DNA of 64,000 nt from Erwinia sp. E602 (GCF_018141005.1 NZ_CP046582.1:2170001-2234000), one strand, 5' to 3'; positions 20,983 through 31,886 are shown, counted from the first letter of the stretch. The notes: generated from the sequence alone by a model not told the origin. Made by a program: numbers and translations.

Positions 20983-21840
20983 TCAGTCGCCAATTGCAAT
21001 ACTGCAGGTGGTGCCGGCCACCAGCGTGACGTCTGCCGGCACGGCCGTGAGACGGATGCGCACCGGCACCCGCTGCGCCAGCCGCACCCACGGCACCGTC
21101 GGCTCCACGTCCGGCACCAGGCTGCTGCTGCTCTCTTCATTCTGATCATAAATCGCGCGGCCGATACTCTCAACCTGGCCCGTCAGCAGACGATCGTCGC
21201 TGTAGAGACGGAGGGTGGCCTTATCACCGGCATGGATATGGCGCAGTTTGGTCTCTTCAAAGTAGCCCACCACGTAGAAAGAGTGGCTGTCCACCAGCGC
21301 GAACAGCGGCGTGCCGCTGGCGGCATAGTCGCCGACCCGGCTGGTCAGGCGGGTTATCCAGCCGTCTGCCGGTGCTGCCAGCTGCGTCTGCGACAGTTGC
21401 CACTGCGCCTGCGCCAGCTGGGCCGCGGCGGATTTCACTGCGGCGGCGCTGCTGCGCATGGTCAGATTCGCTATGTCCAGATCCTCCGCTGAGATGGCGC
21501 TGCCCGGCAGGCGCTGGCGGCGGGCAGCTTCGTGTTGCGCCTTGATATTATCGGCCTGCGCTTTCGCCAGCAGTGACTGCGCGTTGTCCCGGGCAATCTG
21601 ATACGGCGTATCATCGAGCGTCAGCAGCGGCGCACCTTTACGCACAAACTGGTTATCGCTGACATGGAGAGCGGTGATGCGTCCGCCCACCTGCGGCGCA
21701 ATACCGACGATCTCCACGCGGATTTTGCCGTCCCGCGTCCAGGGTGAATGCATGTAGTAGTTCCACAACCACCAGCTGGCGCACAGCGCGGCGGCGAAGA
21801 ACAGTAGCGTCGAAAAGTATTTCAGTGAGCCGAGTTTCAT
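20983..21840 (-). CDS. ydhJ: HlyD-family membrane fusion protein YdhJ
   Basis: 285 residues. One N-terminal membrane anchor ([19 protein letters not shown]) is followed by lipoyl/barrel-sandwich halves ([19 protein letters not shown] and [12 protein letters not shown]), a coiled-coil hairpin between them, and a beta-barrel domain. It is expected to link YdhK to an outer-membrane channel encoded elsewhere. It lies 4 bp after ydhI. Confidence 0.9.
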   Translation of the reverse strand: MKLGSLKYFSTLLFFAAALCASWWLWNYYMHSPWTRDGKIRVEIVGIAPQVGGRITALHVSDNQFVRKGAPLLTLDDTPYQIARDNAQSLLAKAQADNIKAQHEAARRQRLPGSAISAEDLDIANLTMRSSAAAVKSAAAQLAQAQWQLSQTQLAAPADGWITRLTSRVGDYAASGTPLFALVDSHSFYVVGYFEETKLRHIHAGDKATLRLYSDDRLLTGQVESIGRAIYDQNEESSSSLVPDVEPTVPWVRLAQRVPVRIRLTAVPADVTLVAGTTCSIAIGD

Positions 21841-21844
21841 CTTG

Positions 21845-22102
21845 TCATCCGATATTCAGCAGCAGCCACTGGGCGGCGCTGACGCAGAGAATAAACAGCG
21901 AGAGGTCAAGCAGAGTGGGGTGCCAGATCTCCCCGGAGTAGATCCAGTCACGCAGCAACGGGTGTACCAATAGCCAGAAGAAAAAGCCCAGTAGCACCGC
22001 CCTGAACAGCGGGGGGAAGTAGAGTGAAGCGCCAAAAACCAGATCGCTAAGGGGGAAAACTGTTGTCGTAAACGCTGTGAACACCGCATAAATCCTTTTC
22101 AA
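21845..22102 (-). CDS. ydhI: DUF1656 small membrane protein YdhI
   Basis: 85 residues or slightly fewer depending on the start. Two predicted membrane helices around [27 protein letters not shown] and [22 protein letters not shown]1656 (AaeX-type) proteins are the usual first gene of three-gene aromatic-acid efflux operons. It is close to ydhJ and shares the 129-bp promoter region with divergent slyA. The exact N-terminus is uncertain because E. coli YdhI starts ~7 residues later. Confidence 0.85.
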   Translation of the reverse strand: MKRIYAVFTAFTTTVFPLSDLVFGASLYFPPLFRAVLLGFFFWLLVHPLLRDWIYSGEIWHPTLLDLSLFILCVSAAQWLLLNIG

Positions 22103-22231
22103 CTGTCACCGTAATCCCGCGCTACTCTGAACTAACCCGACCAGGGATAGATTTGTAATTTGTGCGGTAAACTCGCAGAATAGACTAAAATGAGGCTTGA
22201 AAGCTAGCAAGCTAATTATAAGGAGTTGAAA

Positions 22232-22669
22232 TTGGATACGCCATTAGGAACTGATTTGTCACGACTGGTGCGCATCTGGCGCGCGCTGATCGACCAGAGA
22301 TTAAAGCCGCTTGAGCTGACGCAAACCCACTGGGTGACCCTGCACAACATTCATCAACTGCCGCCCGAGCAGTCGCAAATTCAGCTGGCCAAAGCAATCG
22401 GTATTGAGCAGCCTTCGCTGGTGCGTACCCTCGACCAGTTAGAAGAGAAGGGGCTGATTACCCGCACTACCTGCGCCAACGACCGCCGCGCCAAACGTAT
22501 TCGTTTGACCCAGACGGCAGAGCCGATTATCAATCAGGTTGAGAGCGTGATTGAGGCCACCCGCGACGACATCCTGTCCGGCATATCGCAGCAGGAGATT
22601 GAAAAAATGGTGACGCTGATTGCCCGGCTGGAAAAAAACATCGTCGACCTGCAGCGCCGGGACGACTAA
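22232..22669 (+). CDS. slyA: MarR-family transcriptional regulator SlyA
   Basis: 145 residues. A dimeric winged-helix regulator that counters H-NS at virulence and envelope genes. The HTH region [26 protein letters not shown] is conserved. It starts at a TTG: the site AAGGAG (22220-22225) is 6 nt from TTG 22232 but directly abuts TTG 22226, so 22232 is the better start and gives [12 protein letters not shown], like the E. coli protein. A terminator follows. Confidence 0.94.
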   Translation: MDTPLGTDLSRLVRIWRALIDQRLKPLELTQTHWVTLHNIHQLPPEQSQIQLAKAIGIEQPSLVRTLDQLEEKGLITRTTCANDRRAKRIRLTQTAEPIINQVESVIEATRDDILSGISQQEIEKMVTLIARLEKNIVDLQRRDD

Positions 22670-22696
22670 AAAAAACCGGCTTCCGCCGGTTTTTTC
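22668..22696. terminator. Bidirectional terminator slyA / slyB
   Basis: AAAAAACCGGC-TTCC-GCCGGTTTTTTC between the convergent genes; T-runs on both sides. Confidence 0.9.
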
Positions 22697-22720
22697 TTAT
22701 TCTTAACGCGAAGCGGGAGC

Positions 22721-23188
22721 TTAACGCGGCGAGACGGTGATCTGGCTGCCGTTAGAGGCCATCGCCACACGCTGACCGACCGCATAGCGGCTGGCGGCCT
22801 GCTTCTGCACCACCATAATGGTGTTGCCGTCGTCTTTACGAATTTCCAGCTCTACGCCCTGGCTCTTGTTCATCGAACCCTGCACGCCCTGGCCCGCAAC
22901 GCCACCGGCTACCGCGCCCGCAGCGGTAGCCAGGCTGCGGCCGGTGCCGCCGCCAATGGTGTTACCGAGGAAACCACCCAGCACCGCACCGCCGATAGCG
23001 CCAATCACATTGTTCTCTTCACCGCCCTGAATCTGCACCGGACGGACGGAAACCAGGGTACCGTAGCTGACGCTCTGGACCTGTTTGGCTTCAGAGGCGC
23101 TGTACACATCACCCGACAGCGTGTCGTTATTCGCACAGCCAGCCAGCGTCATCCCGGCAACTGCCACGATCAAAAAACGCTTCATCAT
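22721..23188 (-). CDS. slyB: Outer-membrane lipoprotein SlyB
   Basis: 155 residues with lipobox LAGC (Cys ~18) and a glycine-zipper region (VIGAIGGAVLGGFLGNTIGGGTGRSLATAAGAVAGGVAG), typical of the 17-kDa-antigen family. It is PhoPQ-regulated in other enterobacteria and helps outer-membrane integrity under stress. The adjacent ATG codons leave the start ambiguous by one residue. The gap to anmK (23189-23478) holds divergent promoters and no supported gene. Confidence 0.95.
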   Translation of the reverse strand: MMKRFLIVAVAGMTLAGCANNDTLSGDVYSASEAKQVQSVSYGTLVSVRPVQIQGGEENNVIGAIGGAVLGGFLGNTIGGGTGRSLATAAGAVAGGVAGQGVQGSMNKSQGVELEIRKDDGNTIMVVQKQAASRYAVGQRVAMASNGSQITVSPR

Positions 23189-23478
23189 TGTAAAACTCCT
23201 ATGTGTTGCAGATGCTGCAAACGGTCAGGTCAGGCAGCGGAAGATAGCTTTATTATATGTTACAAGCCGGATGTTTCTCACTATCAGAATTGAAAAACAG
23301 CGAAGAAACTCTAGCCTGCGGCGGTTAAACGCCAAATCAATCGTTGCCATTATTGTGACCGGCGCGTATTTATTCGGTATAACTCCAAAAATACATTAGT
23401 AAGTCATGGAATTGGATGCAGTTTTTTGTCACGCTGGCGGTAAGACTTATTGGCCTCATGATCGGGTAAGGTGACGGT

Positions 23479-24597
23479 ATGAAATCAGGACGTTATATCG
23501 GGGTGATGTCAGGCACCAGCCTGGACGGGGTGGACGTGGTGCTGGCGGCGATTGACCCGCAGATGGTGGCGCAGCAGGCCAGCTACTGCCATCCGATTCC
23601 GCTGGCGCTGCGCCAGCAAATCCTGGCGATCTCCCAGGGACAGATGCTGACGCTCTCGCAGCTTGGCCAGCTGGACACCCGGCTGGGGCAGCTGTTTGCC
23701 GAGGCGGTGCTGGCGCTGATGAAGCAGCAGCGGCTGACGGCGGAGGATATCACCGCCATCGGCTGCCACGGGCAAACCGTCTGGCACGAGCCGCAGGGCG
23801 ACGCCCCGAATACGCTGCAGATCGGTGACAATAACCAGATTGCGGCGGCGACCGGCATTACCGTAGTCGGTGACTTCCGCCGTCGCGATATGGCGCTGGG
23901 CGGCCAGGGCGCGCCGCTGGTGCCGGCCTTCCACCATGCGATCCTGATGCACCCGGACGAACGGCGGATGGTGCTGAACATCGGCGGCATCGCTAACCTG
24001 TCCCTGCTGCTTCCTGACCAGCCGCTGCGCGGGTTTGACACCGGGCCGGGCAACATGTTGATGGACGCCTGGATCTGGCAGCAGCAGCAGCAGCCCTACG
24101 ATCGGGACGGGCAGTGGGGCCGCGGCGGGCAGGTGGTGCAGCCGCTGTTGCAGCAGATGCTTCGCGACCCCTATTTTGCCCTGCGCGCGCCGAAAAGCAC
24201 CGGCCGTGAATACTTTAATGCCGGCTGGCTGGAGCAGCAGCTGGCGGCGTTTCCCGGCGTGGCGGCGCAGGATGTGCAGGCCACGCTGGTGGAACTGACC
24301 GCGGCCTCCATCGCCGACCAGGTGCTGCTCAGCGGCGGCTGCGATCGGCTGCTGGTGTGCGGCGGTGGAGCACGCAATCCGCTGCTGATGTCGCGGCTGG
24401 CGGCGCGGCTGACCGGCACCGAGGTCAATACCACCGACCAGGCCGGCATCAGCGGTGATGACATGGAAGCGCTGGCCTTTGCATGGCTGGCGTGGCGCAC
24501 GCTGAGCGGCTTACCGGGTAATCTGCCGTCGGTGACCGGGGCGCGCGAAGCCAGCATCATCGGAGCCATTTTCCCGGCGAATTCTCCAATCCGCTGA
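23479..24597 (+). CDS. anmK: Anhydro-N-acetylmuramic acid kinase AnmK
   Basis: 372 residues. It cleaves and phosphorylates 1,6-anhydroMurNAc from recycled peptidoglycan to MurNAc-6-phosphate. It has the ATP-binding/hydrolase motifs [12 protein letters not shown] at the N-terminus and NIGGIANLS and [14 protein letters not shown] in the middle, as in the ASKHA-fold family. The ribosome site GGTAAGGTGACGGT precedes the ATG. mliC follows 63 bp downstream, so they may be co-transcribed. Confidence 0.96.
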   Translation: MKSGRYIGVMSGTSLDGVDVVLAAIDPQMVAQQASYCHPIPLALRQQILAISQGQMLTLSQLGQLDTRLGQLFAEAVLALMKQQRLTAEDITAIGCHGQTVWHEPQGDAPNTLQIGDNNQIAAATGITVVGDFRRRDMALGGQGAPLVPAFHHAILMHPDERRMVLNIGGIANLSLLLPDQPLRGFDTGPGNMLMDAWIWQQQQQPYDRDGQWGRGGQVVQPLLQQMLRDPYFALRAPKSTGREYFNAGWLEQQLAAFPGVAAQDVQATLVELTAASIADQVLLSGGCDRLLVCGGGARNPLLMSRLAARLTGTEVNTTDQAGISGDDMEALAFAWLAWRTLSGLPGNLPSVTGAREASIIGAIFPANSPIR

Positions 24598-24660
24598 TTG
24601 CAATCGGCCGACGGGACGTTTTACCCTGCCGGGTGAACCTAACGTAACCAGGAGAAGACG

Positions 24661-24978
24661 ATGAAGAACGGAATGATGGTGGCGGCGCTGTTGACCCTGT
24701 CCGGCTGCAGCTATTTTCAACACGGCGAATCCCAGCCGGTGAAAACCCTGCATTACACCTGCGGTACGCTGCCGCTCACCGTGAAGCTCGACCGCGCGCG
24801 CGAAGAGGTTAACCTGATCCTCGACGGCAACCCGCTGACTCTGAAACAGCAGGTGGCCGCGTCCGGCACCCGCTACAGCGACGGCCACTACGTTTTCTGG
24901 TCGAAAGGCGACACCGCCTTCGTTGAGCGCAACGATAAAATTATCATCGACGACTGTCGGCTGCAGCCCGGCAGTTAA
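24661..24978 (+). CDS. mliC: Membrane-bound lysozyme inhibitor of c-type, MliC
   Basis: 105 residues. A short lipoprotein signal with lipobox TLSGC (Cys 16) is followed by a small beta-barrel domain with two cysteines (HYTCGT, DDCRLQ). The loop VAASGTRYSDGHYVFWSKGD corresponds to the lysozyme-binding region of MliC. It protects against host or competitor lysozyme from the outer membrane. The site is AACCAGGAGAAGACG before ATG. It lies between anmK and pdxH as in E. coli. Confidence 0.92.
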   Translation: MKNGMMVAALLTLSGCSYFQHGESQPVKTLHYTCGTLPLTVKLDRAREEVNLILDGNPLTLKQQVAASGTRYSDGHYVFWSKGDTAFVERNDKIIIDDCRLQPGS

Positions 24979-25025
24979 TTGCTAACCCCGGGGCCGCGTG
25001 CCCCGCCAGTACAGAAGCCTGAACC

Positions 25026-25682
25026 ATGAGTGACAGTGATCATCTGCAACAGATTGCCCATTTACGTCGCGAATACACCCGTGGCGGACTGCGCCGTAAC
25101 GATCTCCCGGCCGACCCGCTGGCCCTGTTCGAACAGTGGTTTCAGCAGGCGGTAGACGCGCAGCTGCCGGACCCGTCGGCCATGAGTGTGGCGACGGTGG
25201 ATGAGCAGGGGCAGCCGTATCAGCGCATCGTGCTGCTCAAGCACTTTGACCAGCAGGGCATGGTCTTCTACACCAACCTCGGCAGCCGCAAGGCGCAGCA
25301 TCTGGAGAAAAATCCCCGCATCAGCCTGCTGTTCCCCTGGCATATGCTGGAGCGTCAGGTGATGGTGCTGGGCAGCGTTGAGCGCCTGTCGATGCTGGAA
25401 GTGGTGAAGTACTTCCACAGCCGCCCGCGTGACAGCCAGCTGGGGGCCTGGGTATCGAAGCAGTCGAGCCGCATCTCCGCCCGCGGCGTGCTGGAGGCTA
25501 AATTCCTTGAAATTAAGCAAAAATTCCAGCAGGGCGAGGTGCCATTGCCGAGCTTCTGGGGTGGCTACCGCATCAAAATTGACTCGATGGAGTTCTGGCA
25601 GGGCGGTTCTCACCGTTTACATGACCGCTTTTTCTACCAGCGCAGTGGCGAGTCGTGGCAAATTGACCGCCTTGCACCCTGA
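25026..25682 (+). CDS. pdxH: Pyridoxamine/pyridoxine 5'-phosphate oxidase
   Basis: 218 residues. An FMN-dependent oxidase that makes pyridoxal 5'-phosphate. Conserved pieces include [16 protein letters not shown] at the N-terminus, [19 protein letters not shown] for FMN binding, and the C-terminal [26 protein letters not shown] with substrate-binding residues. It is followed by tyrS and pdxY, so two PLP-supply genes flank the tyrosyl-tRNA synthetase as in E. coli. Confidence 0.97.
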   Translation: MSDSDHLQQIAHLRREYTRGGLRRNDLPADPLALFEQWFQQAVDAQLPDPSAMSVATVDEQGQPYQRIVLLKHFDQQGMVFYTNLGSRKAQHLEKNPRISLLFPWHMLERQVMVLGSVERLSMLEVVKYFHSRPRDSQLGAWVSKQSSRISARGVLEAKFLEIKQKFQQGEVPLPSFWGGYRIKIDSMEFWQGGSHRLHDRFFYQRSGESWQIDRLAP

Positions 25683-25703
25683 AAACGCGAAATAATGCCG
25701 TTA

Positions 25704-25737
25704 AGCGCTGGATCGCAATCTCCCAGCGCCTTATTCT
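25704..25737 (+). terminator. Hairpin in the pdxH-tyrS gap
   Basis: GCGCTGG ... CCAGCGC (7-bp stem) followed by a T-rich stretch, then a second small stem (AGCTG/CAGCT) before TTTTTTT near 25799. It is probably a partial terminator upstream of the tyrS start. No T-box features are seen. Confidence 0.4.
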
Positions 25738-25818
25738 ATAACCCTATTTTTTCTCTCCGCGCAGAGCGGAAAGCTGTGTACCAGCTTAGGTGCAGACTTT
25801 TTTTATATGGAGTCTTAG

Positions 25819-27093
25819 ATGGCCAGCAGTAACCTGATCAAACAATTGCAAGAGCGGGGCCTTGTCGCCCAGGTAACGGACGAGGAAGCGTTAGCAGAGC
25901 GACTGGCGCAGGGGCCAATTGCTCTCTATTGCGGCTTCGACCCGACCGCCGACAGCTTGCATTTGGGGCATCTGGTGCCTTTGCTTTGCCTGAAGCGCTT
26001 CCAGGACGCCGGCCACACGCCGGTGGCGCTGGTTGGCGGAGCCACCGGCCTGATCGGTGACCCGAGCTTCAAAGCCGCTGAGCGTAAGCTGAACACCGCC
26101 GATACGGTTAACGAGTGGGTGGAGAAGATTCGCCAGCAGGTTGCACCCTTCCTGAACTTCAACGACCAGAAAAACAGCGCTATCGCGGCCAACAACTATG
26201 ACTGGTTTGGCGGCATGAGCGTGCTGACCTTCCTGCGCGATATCGGTAAGCACTTCTCTGTTAACCAGATGATTAACAAAGAAGCGGTCAAACAGCGCCT
26301 GAACCGTGATGACCAGGGGATCTCGTTTACCGAATTCTCCTACAACCTGCTACAGGGCTATGACTTTGCCTGCCTGAACGAGCGCCATAACGTGGTGCTG
26401 CAGATCGGCGGTTCCGACCAGTGGGGTAACATCACCTCCGGTATCGACCTGACCCGTCGCCTGCATCAGAACCAGGTGTTTGGCCTGACCGTTCCGTTGA
26501 TCACCAAGTCAGACGGCACCAAATTTGGTAAAACCGAAGGCGGCGCGGTATGGCTGGATGCGAAGAAAACCAGCCCGTACAAGTTCTACCAGTTCTGGAT
26601 CAACACCGCCGACGCTGACGTCTACCGCTTCCTGAAATTCTTCACCTTTATGAGCATTGAAGAGATCAATGCGCTGGAAGAGGAAGACAAAAACAGCGGC
26701 AAGGCCCCGCGTGCGCAGTACGTGCTGGCCGAGCTGGTTACCCGTCTGGTGCACGGCGACGCCGGCCTGACCGCCGCACAGCGTATCACCCAGAGCCTGT
26801 TTGCCGGCAGCGTGGCGGAACTGAACGAACAGGATCTGGCGCAGCTGGCGCAGGACGGCATGCCGAGCGTGACGCTGGAAGCCGGTCAGGATCTGCAGCA
26901 GGCGCTGGTTGACGCCGATCTGGCGCCATCGCGTGGCCAGGCGCGTAAGCTGATCTACGCCAAATCGGTCAGCATCAACGGTGAACTGCAGACCAACAGC
27001 GAATACGGTTTCAGCGACGCCGACCGCCTGTTTGGCCAGTACACGGTGCTGCGCCGCGGTAAAAAGAACTACAGCTTAGTCTGCTGGAAATAA
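25819..27093 (+). CDS. tyrS: Tyrosyl-tRNA synthetase
   Basis: 424 residues. A class I synthetase with HIGH-type HLGHLVPL in the nucleotide fold, the tyrosine-binding YDWFGG and [10 protein letters not shown] regions, a KMSKS-type KFGKTEGG, and a C-terminal S4-like RNA-binding domain ([20 protein letters not shown]). Length and sequence equal the E. coli enzyme. It sits between pdxH and pdxY and is followed by a terminator. Confidence 0.98.
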   Translation: MASSNLIKQLQERGLVAQVTDEEALAERLAQGPIALYCGFDPTADSLHLGHLVPLLCLKRFQDAGHTPVALVGGATGLIGDPSFKAAERKLNTADTVNEWVEKIRQQVAPFLNFNDQKNSAIAANNYDWFGGMSVLTFLRDIGKHFSVNQMINKEAVKQRLNRDDQGISFTEFSYNLLQGYDFACLNERHNVVLQIGGSDQWGNITSGIDLTRRLHQNQVFGLTVPLITKSDGTKFGKTEGGAVWLDAKKTSPYKFYQFWINTADADVYRFLKFFTFMSIEEINALEEEDKNSGKAPRAQYVLAELVTRLVHGDAGLTAAQRITQSLFAGSVAELNEQDLAQLAQDGMPSVTLEAGQDLQQALVDADLAPSRGQARKLIYAKSVSINGELQTNSEYGFSDADRLFGQYTVLRRGKKNYSLVCWK

Positions 27094-27125
27094 AAACAGT
27101 GTGGGCGAGCCCGCCTCGCCCTCTG

Positions 27126-27150
27126 AAGCCGGTTCGCCCGGCTTTTTTTA
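27126..27150 (+). terminator. Terminator after tyrS
   Basis: AAGCCGG-TTCGC-CCGGCTT followed by TTTTT. It lies only ~20 bp before pdxY, so it may attenuate, not fully end, transcription. Confidence 0.8.
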
Positions 27151-27168
27151 TTGGCAAGAAAGGTCGTG

Positions 27169-28032
27169 ATGATGAAAAATATTCTCTCCATCCAGTCCCA
27201 CACCGTGTTTGGTCACGCGGGCAACAGCGCCTCTGAATTTCCGATGCGCCGCATGGGCGCAAACGTTTGGCCGCTGAACACCGTGCAGTTTTCCAACCAC
27301 ACCCAGTACGGGCACTGGACCGGATCGGTAATGCCGGCCAGCCATCTGACCGATATCGCCCGCGGTATCGGCGACATTGACCGCCTGAAAACCTGCAACG
27401 CGGTACTCAGCGGTTACCTCGGCTCGGCCGAACAGGGTGAAGCGATCCTGGAGATCGTCAGGATGGTCAAGGCGGCCAACCCGGATGCATGGTACTTCTG
27501 CGATCCGGTTATGGGCCACCCGGAGAAGGGCTGCATCGTGGCGCCGGGGGTGGCGGAGTTTCACGCCAACGCCTCGCTGCCGGCCAGCGACATTATTGCG
27601 CCAAACCTGCTGGAGCTGGAGATGCTCAGCGGCCACGAGGTGGCTGACCCGGAACAGGCGGTGGCCGTCTGCCGCGAGCTGATCGCCAAAGGGCCGAAAG
27701 TGGTGCTGGTGAAACACCTGGCGCGCGCGGGCTACCGAAGCGATCGCTTTGAGATGCTGCTGGTAACCAAAGATGAAGCCTGGCATATCAGCCGGCCGCT
27801 GATCGACTTTGGCGTCCGTCAGCCGGTCGGCGTTGGCGATCTGACCAGCGGCCTGCTGCTGGTGGATCTGCTGCACGGCCTGTCGCTACAGCAGGCGCTG
27901 GAGCACGTGACCGCTGCGGTGTATGAAGTGATGCTGAAAACCCATCAGATGGGTGAGTATGAGCTGCAGCTGGTGGCAGCTCAGCAGGCGATTGCCGAGC
28001 CGCAGCAGCATTTCGCCGCGGTGAAGCTGTAA
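27169..28032 (+). CDS. pdxY: Pyridoxal kinase PdxY
   Basis: 287 residues. It phosphorylates pyridoxal in the B6 salvage pathway. Motifs include [15 protein letters not shown] at the N-terminus, [26 protein letters not shown], and the catalytic-Asp region [14 protein letters not shown] near the C-terminus. The start at ATG 27169 (MMKNILS) fits homology and a nearby AAAGGTCG; a TTG at 27151 in the same frame is not supported. Confidence 0.96.
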   Translation: MMKNILSIQSHTVFGHAGNSASEFPMRRMGANVWPLNTVQFSNHTQYGHWTGSVMPASHLTDIARGIGDIDRLKTCNAVLSGYLGSAEQGEAILEIVRMVKAANPDAWYFCDPVMGHPEKGCIVAPGVAEFHANASLPASDIIAPNLLELEMLSGHEVADPEQAVAVCRELIAKGPKVVLVKHLARAGYRSDRFEMLLVTKDEAWHISRPLIDFGVRQPVGVGDLTSGLLLVDLLHGLSLQQALEHVTAAVYEVMLKTHQMGEYELQLVAAQQAIAEPQQHFAAVKL

Positions 28033-28104
28033 TTAAAGCAGGGCAGAGCAGCGTGGCTCTGCCCGATGCAGTGCTTAACTACGCGCAGTTAACGGCAGCC
28101 TGAC

Positions 28105-28187
28105 TCAACGATAGCCAGCCGTGAAGATAACAGCCACTTTTTTCAACGACAGCCAGCCGCGAAGATTACAGCCATCTGATTCAACGG
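28105..28187. repeat. Imperfect 38-bp tandem repeat
   Basis: Two 32-bp copies (28105-28136 and 28143-28174; core AGCCAGCCG.GAAGAT.ACAG) differ at three positions and repeat with a period of 38. A third start (TCAACGG) is at 28181. They lie in the gap between convergent pdxY and gstA (28033-28287). No gene is visible; the function is unknown. Confidence 0.75.
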
Positions 28188-28287
28188 TTGTCACTTCACA
28201 CCAGCAACCGCTAATCAACGGCTGCCGTTCTGCCTGGCTATCTGCAGCCGACCCGGACGTTATTCATCCGGGCCCGGCTTTCGTCAC

Positions 28288-28893
28288 TCAGTTCAGGCCT
28301 TCCGCCTTCAGTGCCGCCATCACCGCCGGGCGCGCCGCCACCCGTTCAAACCAGGCGTTTAACGCATCCAGACCGCTCAAATCCAGTTTTACCGCCTGCG
28401 CCCAGCGGGTGACGGTAAACAGATAGGCGTCGGCGACGGTAAAGCGCAGCCCCATCAGCCACTGTTTCTCATTCAGTTCGTTATTGACATAGCTGAACTT
28501 TTGCAGCAACTGCTGGCGGCTAAGGGTTTTATACTCTTCCGGCGTGGTTGGGCGGAACAGCGGGCTGAACCCTTTATGCAGTTCGGTGGCGATATAGTTC
28601 AGCCACTCCAGCGTATGGTAACGCGTCAGGCTACCGGCCGGGGCCAGCAGCTGGCGGTCGCTTTTCAGATCGGCCAGATACTGCACGATGGCCACGCCTT
28701 CTGTCAGCAGAGAACCATCATTCAGCAGCAGAGCGGGCACCTGGCCTTTAGGGTTGATGCGCAGGTAATCTTCACCCTGTTCGGTCTTTTTAGTCTGCAA
28801 ATCAACGTTGACCAGCGAGAAATCGAGGCCGGTTTCGCGCAGGATAATATGAGGGGACAGCGAACAGGCGCCGGGCTTACAGAACAGCTTCAT
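28288..28893 (-). CDS. gstA: Glutathione S-transferase GstA (beta class)
   Basis: 201 residues. It conjugates glutathione to electrophiles. The N-terminal thioredoxin-like domain (~1-80) starts [16 protein letters not shown], including the beta-class active-site Cys10, and has [11 protein letters not shown]. The C-terminal helical domain holds LRWAYAVKL-type sequence ([12 protein letters not shown]). Neighbours pdxY and dtpA are those of E. coli. Confidence 0.96.
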   Translation of the reverse strand: MKLFCKPGACSLSPHIILRETGLDFSLVNVDLQTKKTEQGEDYLRINPKGQVPALLLNDGSLLTEGVAIVQYLADLKSDRQLLAPAGSLTRYHTLEWLNYIATELHKGFSPLFRPTTPEEYKTLSRQQLLQKFSYVNNELNEKQWLMGLRFTVADAYLFTVTRWAQAVKLDLSGLDALNAWFERVAARPAVMAALKAEGLN

Positions 28894-28991
28894 TGCGTTC
28901 TCCTGAGATGAGGGGACGTAAACTGTTTTTATCTTACTGCGGCGGGGGGAAAATGTCAGCGTGGGGCGAGGGTCAGATCGCGGTTTATCGT

Positions 28992-29020
28992 AAAAAGGGT
29001 GAGCCTCAGCGGCCCACCCT
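28992..29020 (-). terminator. Terminator of dtpA
   Basis: AGGGTGAGCC-TCAGC-GGCCCACCCT with one mismatch in the stem; a T-run follows on the minus strand. Confidence 0.8.
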
Positions 29021-29034
29021 GTGGTTTACAGCGC

Positions 29035-30501
29035 TTACTGACCCTGGGTCATACGGTTCAGCTTAGGAGCGGTTAACAGCATCAGGACCGCAATCGCGCC
29101 GGTCACGATACCGATCTTCAGGAACACGTCGCCGTAGGTGTGCAGTGACAGCAGGGGATCGGTGATATCTTCCGGCACCGCCATCAGGCTGGCGACCTTA
29201 CCGGCCACCATCGCCGCGCCGGCGGTGGTCAGGAACCATGAACCCATGATAAAGCCCATCAGACGCTGTGGCACCAGCTGCGCTACCATCGCCAGGCCTA
29301 GGCCGGAGATCATCAGTTCGCCGATGCTCTGCAGGCCGTAGCTGAGGATCAGCCAGTTGACCGACACGATGCCCTGCTGGCTGGCGAAGCTGGCCCCCAG
29401 CGGCAGCACCAGGAAGGCGGCCGAACACAGCACCATCCCGACGGCAAACTTGTGGGGCATCGGCAGGCGGTCGCCCATTTTGTTGTACAGTGCGGCGAGG
29501 AGCGGGCTGAAGATCATAATCCAGAACGGGTTAAGCGCCTGGAACTGCTCCGGCTGGAAGGTGATGCCGAGAATGCTGTGCTCGACGTTGCGGATGGCGA
29601 AGAAGTTCAGCGAGGTCGGCATCTGCATATACAGCACAAAGAACACGATCGCTTCCAGCATCAGCAGGAAGGCGACAATCATCTTACGCCGCGCCGCGCC
29701 CTTCAGCGCCAGGCCCTCTTTGAAGAACACCAGCACGATACCGGCGGCGATCAGCGCCAGCACCATGCGGGCGATGCCCTGATTGTGCAGCAGCCAGGAG
29801 GCCAGCACGATCAGCACCACCACGCCGGCCAGGGTAGCGATCAGTTTGCCAACGTTAAGCGGCGCAAAATCGGGTTTAGAGCCGTAGGCGCTGACCGCTT
29901 TACGGAACAGCATAAAGTTCAGCAGGGTGATCAGCATGCCGACGAAGGAGAGCGAGAACGCCACGCTCCAGCCATATTTCGCCGCCAGCCACGGTGTCGC
30001 CAGCATTGAGAAAAATGAACCGATGTTGATCGACATGTAGTACATGGTGAACGCACCATCCAGCCGCGGGTCGTCTTTCTCATAGCAGGTGGAGAGCAGG
30101 GCAGAGGGGTTGGCTTTAAACAGTCCGTTACCGACGGCGATGGTTGCCATACCGAAATAGACCAGCGCCAGATTATGGCCCGACCAGGCGATTAAGCCGT
30201 AGCCCAGCGCCAGCACCAGCGTACCCAGCACGATCACACGCTTGGTACCCAGAACCTTATCACCCAGCCAGCCGCCGATGGCGACCATACCGTACACCAG
30301 CGCGCTGAAGGAGGAGAACAGCACCACGGAATCGGCTTCGGACATCCCCAGCATTTTAACCAGGTAGACCGCCATGATCCCTTGCAGACCGTAGTAGCCA
30401 AAACGTTCCCAAAGCTCGATGGTGAAGATCAGATAAAACGCTTTCGGTTGCTTAAAAGCATTGAGGCTTGGCGCCTCGGGTTGTTTGTTTGCAGTTGACA
30501 C
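29035..30501 (-). CDS. dtpA: Di/tripeptide:proton symporter DtpA (TppB)
   Basis: 488 residues, 14 predicted membrane segments, POT/PTR family. The N-terminal [20 protein letters not shown] contains the proton-coupling ExxERxxYY motif, and [12 protein letters not shown] is the MFS-type loop. It imports di- and tripeptides. In E. coli it is OmpR-regulated; I did not identify OmpR sites here. The next 712 bp upstream are noncoding. Confidence 0.95.
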   Translation of the reverse strand: MSTANKQPEAPSLNAFKQPKAFYLIFTIELWERFGYYGLQGIMAVYLVKMLGMSEADSVVLFSSFSALVYGMVAIGGWLGDKVLGTKRVIVLGTLVLALGYGLIAWSGHNLALVYFGMATIAVGNGLFKANPSALLSTCYEKDDPRLDGAFTMYYMSINIGSFFSMLATPWLAAKYGWSVAFSLSFVGMLITLLNFMLFRKAVSAYGSKPDFAPLNVGKLIATLAGVVVLIVLASWLLHNQGIARMVLALIAAGIVLVFFKEGLALKGAARRKMIVAFLLMLEAIVFFVLYMQMPTSLNFFAIRNVEHSILGITFQPEQFQALNPFWIMIFSPLLAALYNKMGDRLPMPHKFAVGMVLCSAAFLVLPLGASFASQQGIVSVNWLILSYGLQSIGELMISGLGLAMVAQLVPQRLMGFIMGSWFLTTAGAAMVAGKVASLMAVPEDITDPLLSLHTYGDVFLKIGIVTGAIAVLMLLTAPKLNRMTQGQ

Positions 30502-31213
30502 TCGTACCTCTGAAAGTCATACCCTGTTTTGTGGCAGGAATTAAGTCAGCATAACGCGCCGGGCACGTTCACCTTTTTGTTATTGGATGTGAAAAACGCT
30601 GAACAATTTCGCCTATCGTGTGGCATCAGGCAAGCTTTTTTTCTGTGCGTAATAAGTCGTTACACAAGGGGTTTATCTGGTCATTTAAGCAACGCAATAG
30701 ATTTTAATGCTTTTTGGGTGTGGTTAAGGAGTTTTAACGACGCAGGTTAGCGTAGATTTTCGCCTGCGGGTAGCCGGGTCTGCTGCAGGCTTCTTACCAG
30801 ATTTAAATATTATAAATGAGATGCTTATCAGGTTTATATCTGGAAAAAATGGCGTTATGCCGCTGTACGGTGTTGTCAGAATCTGGCTTAACGGTGGGTT
30901 ATCTTAGTGACGGGTAGCGTGTCATTTTTATCACATCAACCTGTGATAATACTCCCGAAGAAAGAAGTTTATGCTGAGTTAAGCGCGTTTTTACCGATTA
31001 TTACCTTATATTCAGGGCTGTTTTTCACCGTTTTTAAGGCAATGTTATGTGAGGAGGGCTTATCACCCGTCTTTAACCGGTCTTACCTACGATTCAGGTT
31101 AACGGGGGAGATCGCGAAAAGACTCCCTGACTCCCTGACTCCCTGACTCCCTTGCACTCTGCACAATCCTTGTCTTTTCTTAGCGCATCAGATCTGCATC
31201 TGGATTTTTATTG
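30502..31213. other. Long intergenic region upstream of dtpA and betI
   Basis: 712 bp between divergent dtpA and betI. It is more A+T-rich than the genes. Short open frames (30529-30750, 30907-31146) have no good ribosome site or recognisable product and I do not call them. It carries the dtpA promoter, an 8-bp tandem repeat and, at its right end, the BetI operator. Confidence 0.5.
31121..31152. repeat. Perfect tandem repeat, GACTCCCT x 4
   Basis: Four identical 8-bp units, ~60 bp upstream of the BetI operator. The reverse complement AGGGAGTC resembles the GGAGTCA unit at 17809-17864. Confidence 0.95.
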
Positions 31214-31227
31214 ATTGAACGTTCAAT
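31214..31227. promoter_or_regulatory. BetI operator
   Basis: Perfect 14-bp palindrome ATTGAACGTTCAAT, 50 bp upstream of betI. It closely resembles the BetI site in the E. coli bet promoter region as I remember it. It should mediate choline-responsive repression of betIBA. Confidence 0.82.
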
Positions 31228-31276
31228 ATAAAAAAGTTATCCTTGTTCTCATTCACTGGCTACAATTGATAAAGCG

Positions 31277-31876
31277 ATGCCAAAAGTTGGAATGAAAGCG
31301 ATTCGTCAGGCGCAGTTGATTACCGCCACCCTGACCGTGATTGACCGGGTTGGGCTGGCGGATGCCAGCCTGGCGCTGATTGCCCGCGAGGCGGGCGTCT
31401 CCACCGGGATTGTCAGCCACTATTTTGGCGACAAGAGCGGCCTGCTGGACGCCTGTATGCGCCAGATTCTGGCCGACCTCTACCAGGCGCTGGAGCGCCA
31501 CCGGCAGCAGGCAGAACCGGACGCCGAGGCGCGCATCAGGGCGATTATCGACGGCAACTTCGATATCACCCAGATCACCGTACCGGTGCTGAAAACCTGG
31601 CTGGTATTCTGGGCCGACAGCCTGCACCAGCCCGAACTGCGCCGTTTACAGCGGGTAAACGATCGGCGTCTGCATTCCAACCTGACCGCGCAGTTTCGTC
31701 GGGTGCTGCCCAGAGAGCAGGCCCGCGCCGCCGGGGCCAGCCTGGCCGCGGTGATCGACGGCGTCTGGCTGCGCATGACGCTGGCATCTCAGCCGATGGA
31801 GCAGGGGCTGCAGCAGGCCCGCCTGCTTTGCTACCAAAATCTTGCGCTGTGGCTGAACAGCGCACCCACCCACTGA
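31277..31876 (+). CDS. betI: Choline-sensing repressor BetI (TetR family)
   Basis: 199 residues. It represses the bet genes until choline binds. The N-terminus [19 protein letters not shown] and HTH region [27 protein letters not shown] are typical of BetI. It is first in betI-betB-betA, with betB 10 bp downstream. No betT choline transporter gene lies next to the operon, unlike in E. coli. Confidence 0.95.
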   Translation: MPKVGMKAIRQAQLITATLTVIDRVGLADASLALIAREAGVSTGIVSHYFGDKSGLLDACMRQILADLYQALERHRQQAEPDAEARIRAIIDGNFDITQITVPVLKTWLVFWADSLHQPELRRLQRVNDRRLHSNLTAQFRRVLPREQARAAGASLAAVIDGVWLRMTLASQPMEQGLQQARLLCYQNLALWLNSAPTH

Positions 31877-31886
31877 AGGAGGCAAC

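Noticed and set aside
19795..21492. Several plus-strand frames opposite ydhK and ydhJ, and the long upstream extension of ydhK
   Set aside because: Shadow frames; the ydhK extension overlaps ydhJ and has no homology, so the start at 20975 was used.
30907..31146. 79-codon frame upstream of betI
   Set aside because: No ribosome site, atypical start, and it ends in the 8-bp tandem repeat; no recognisable product.
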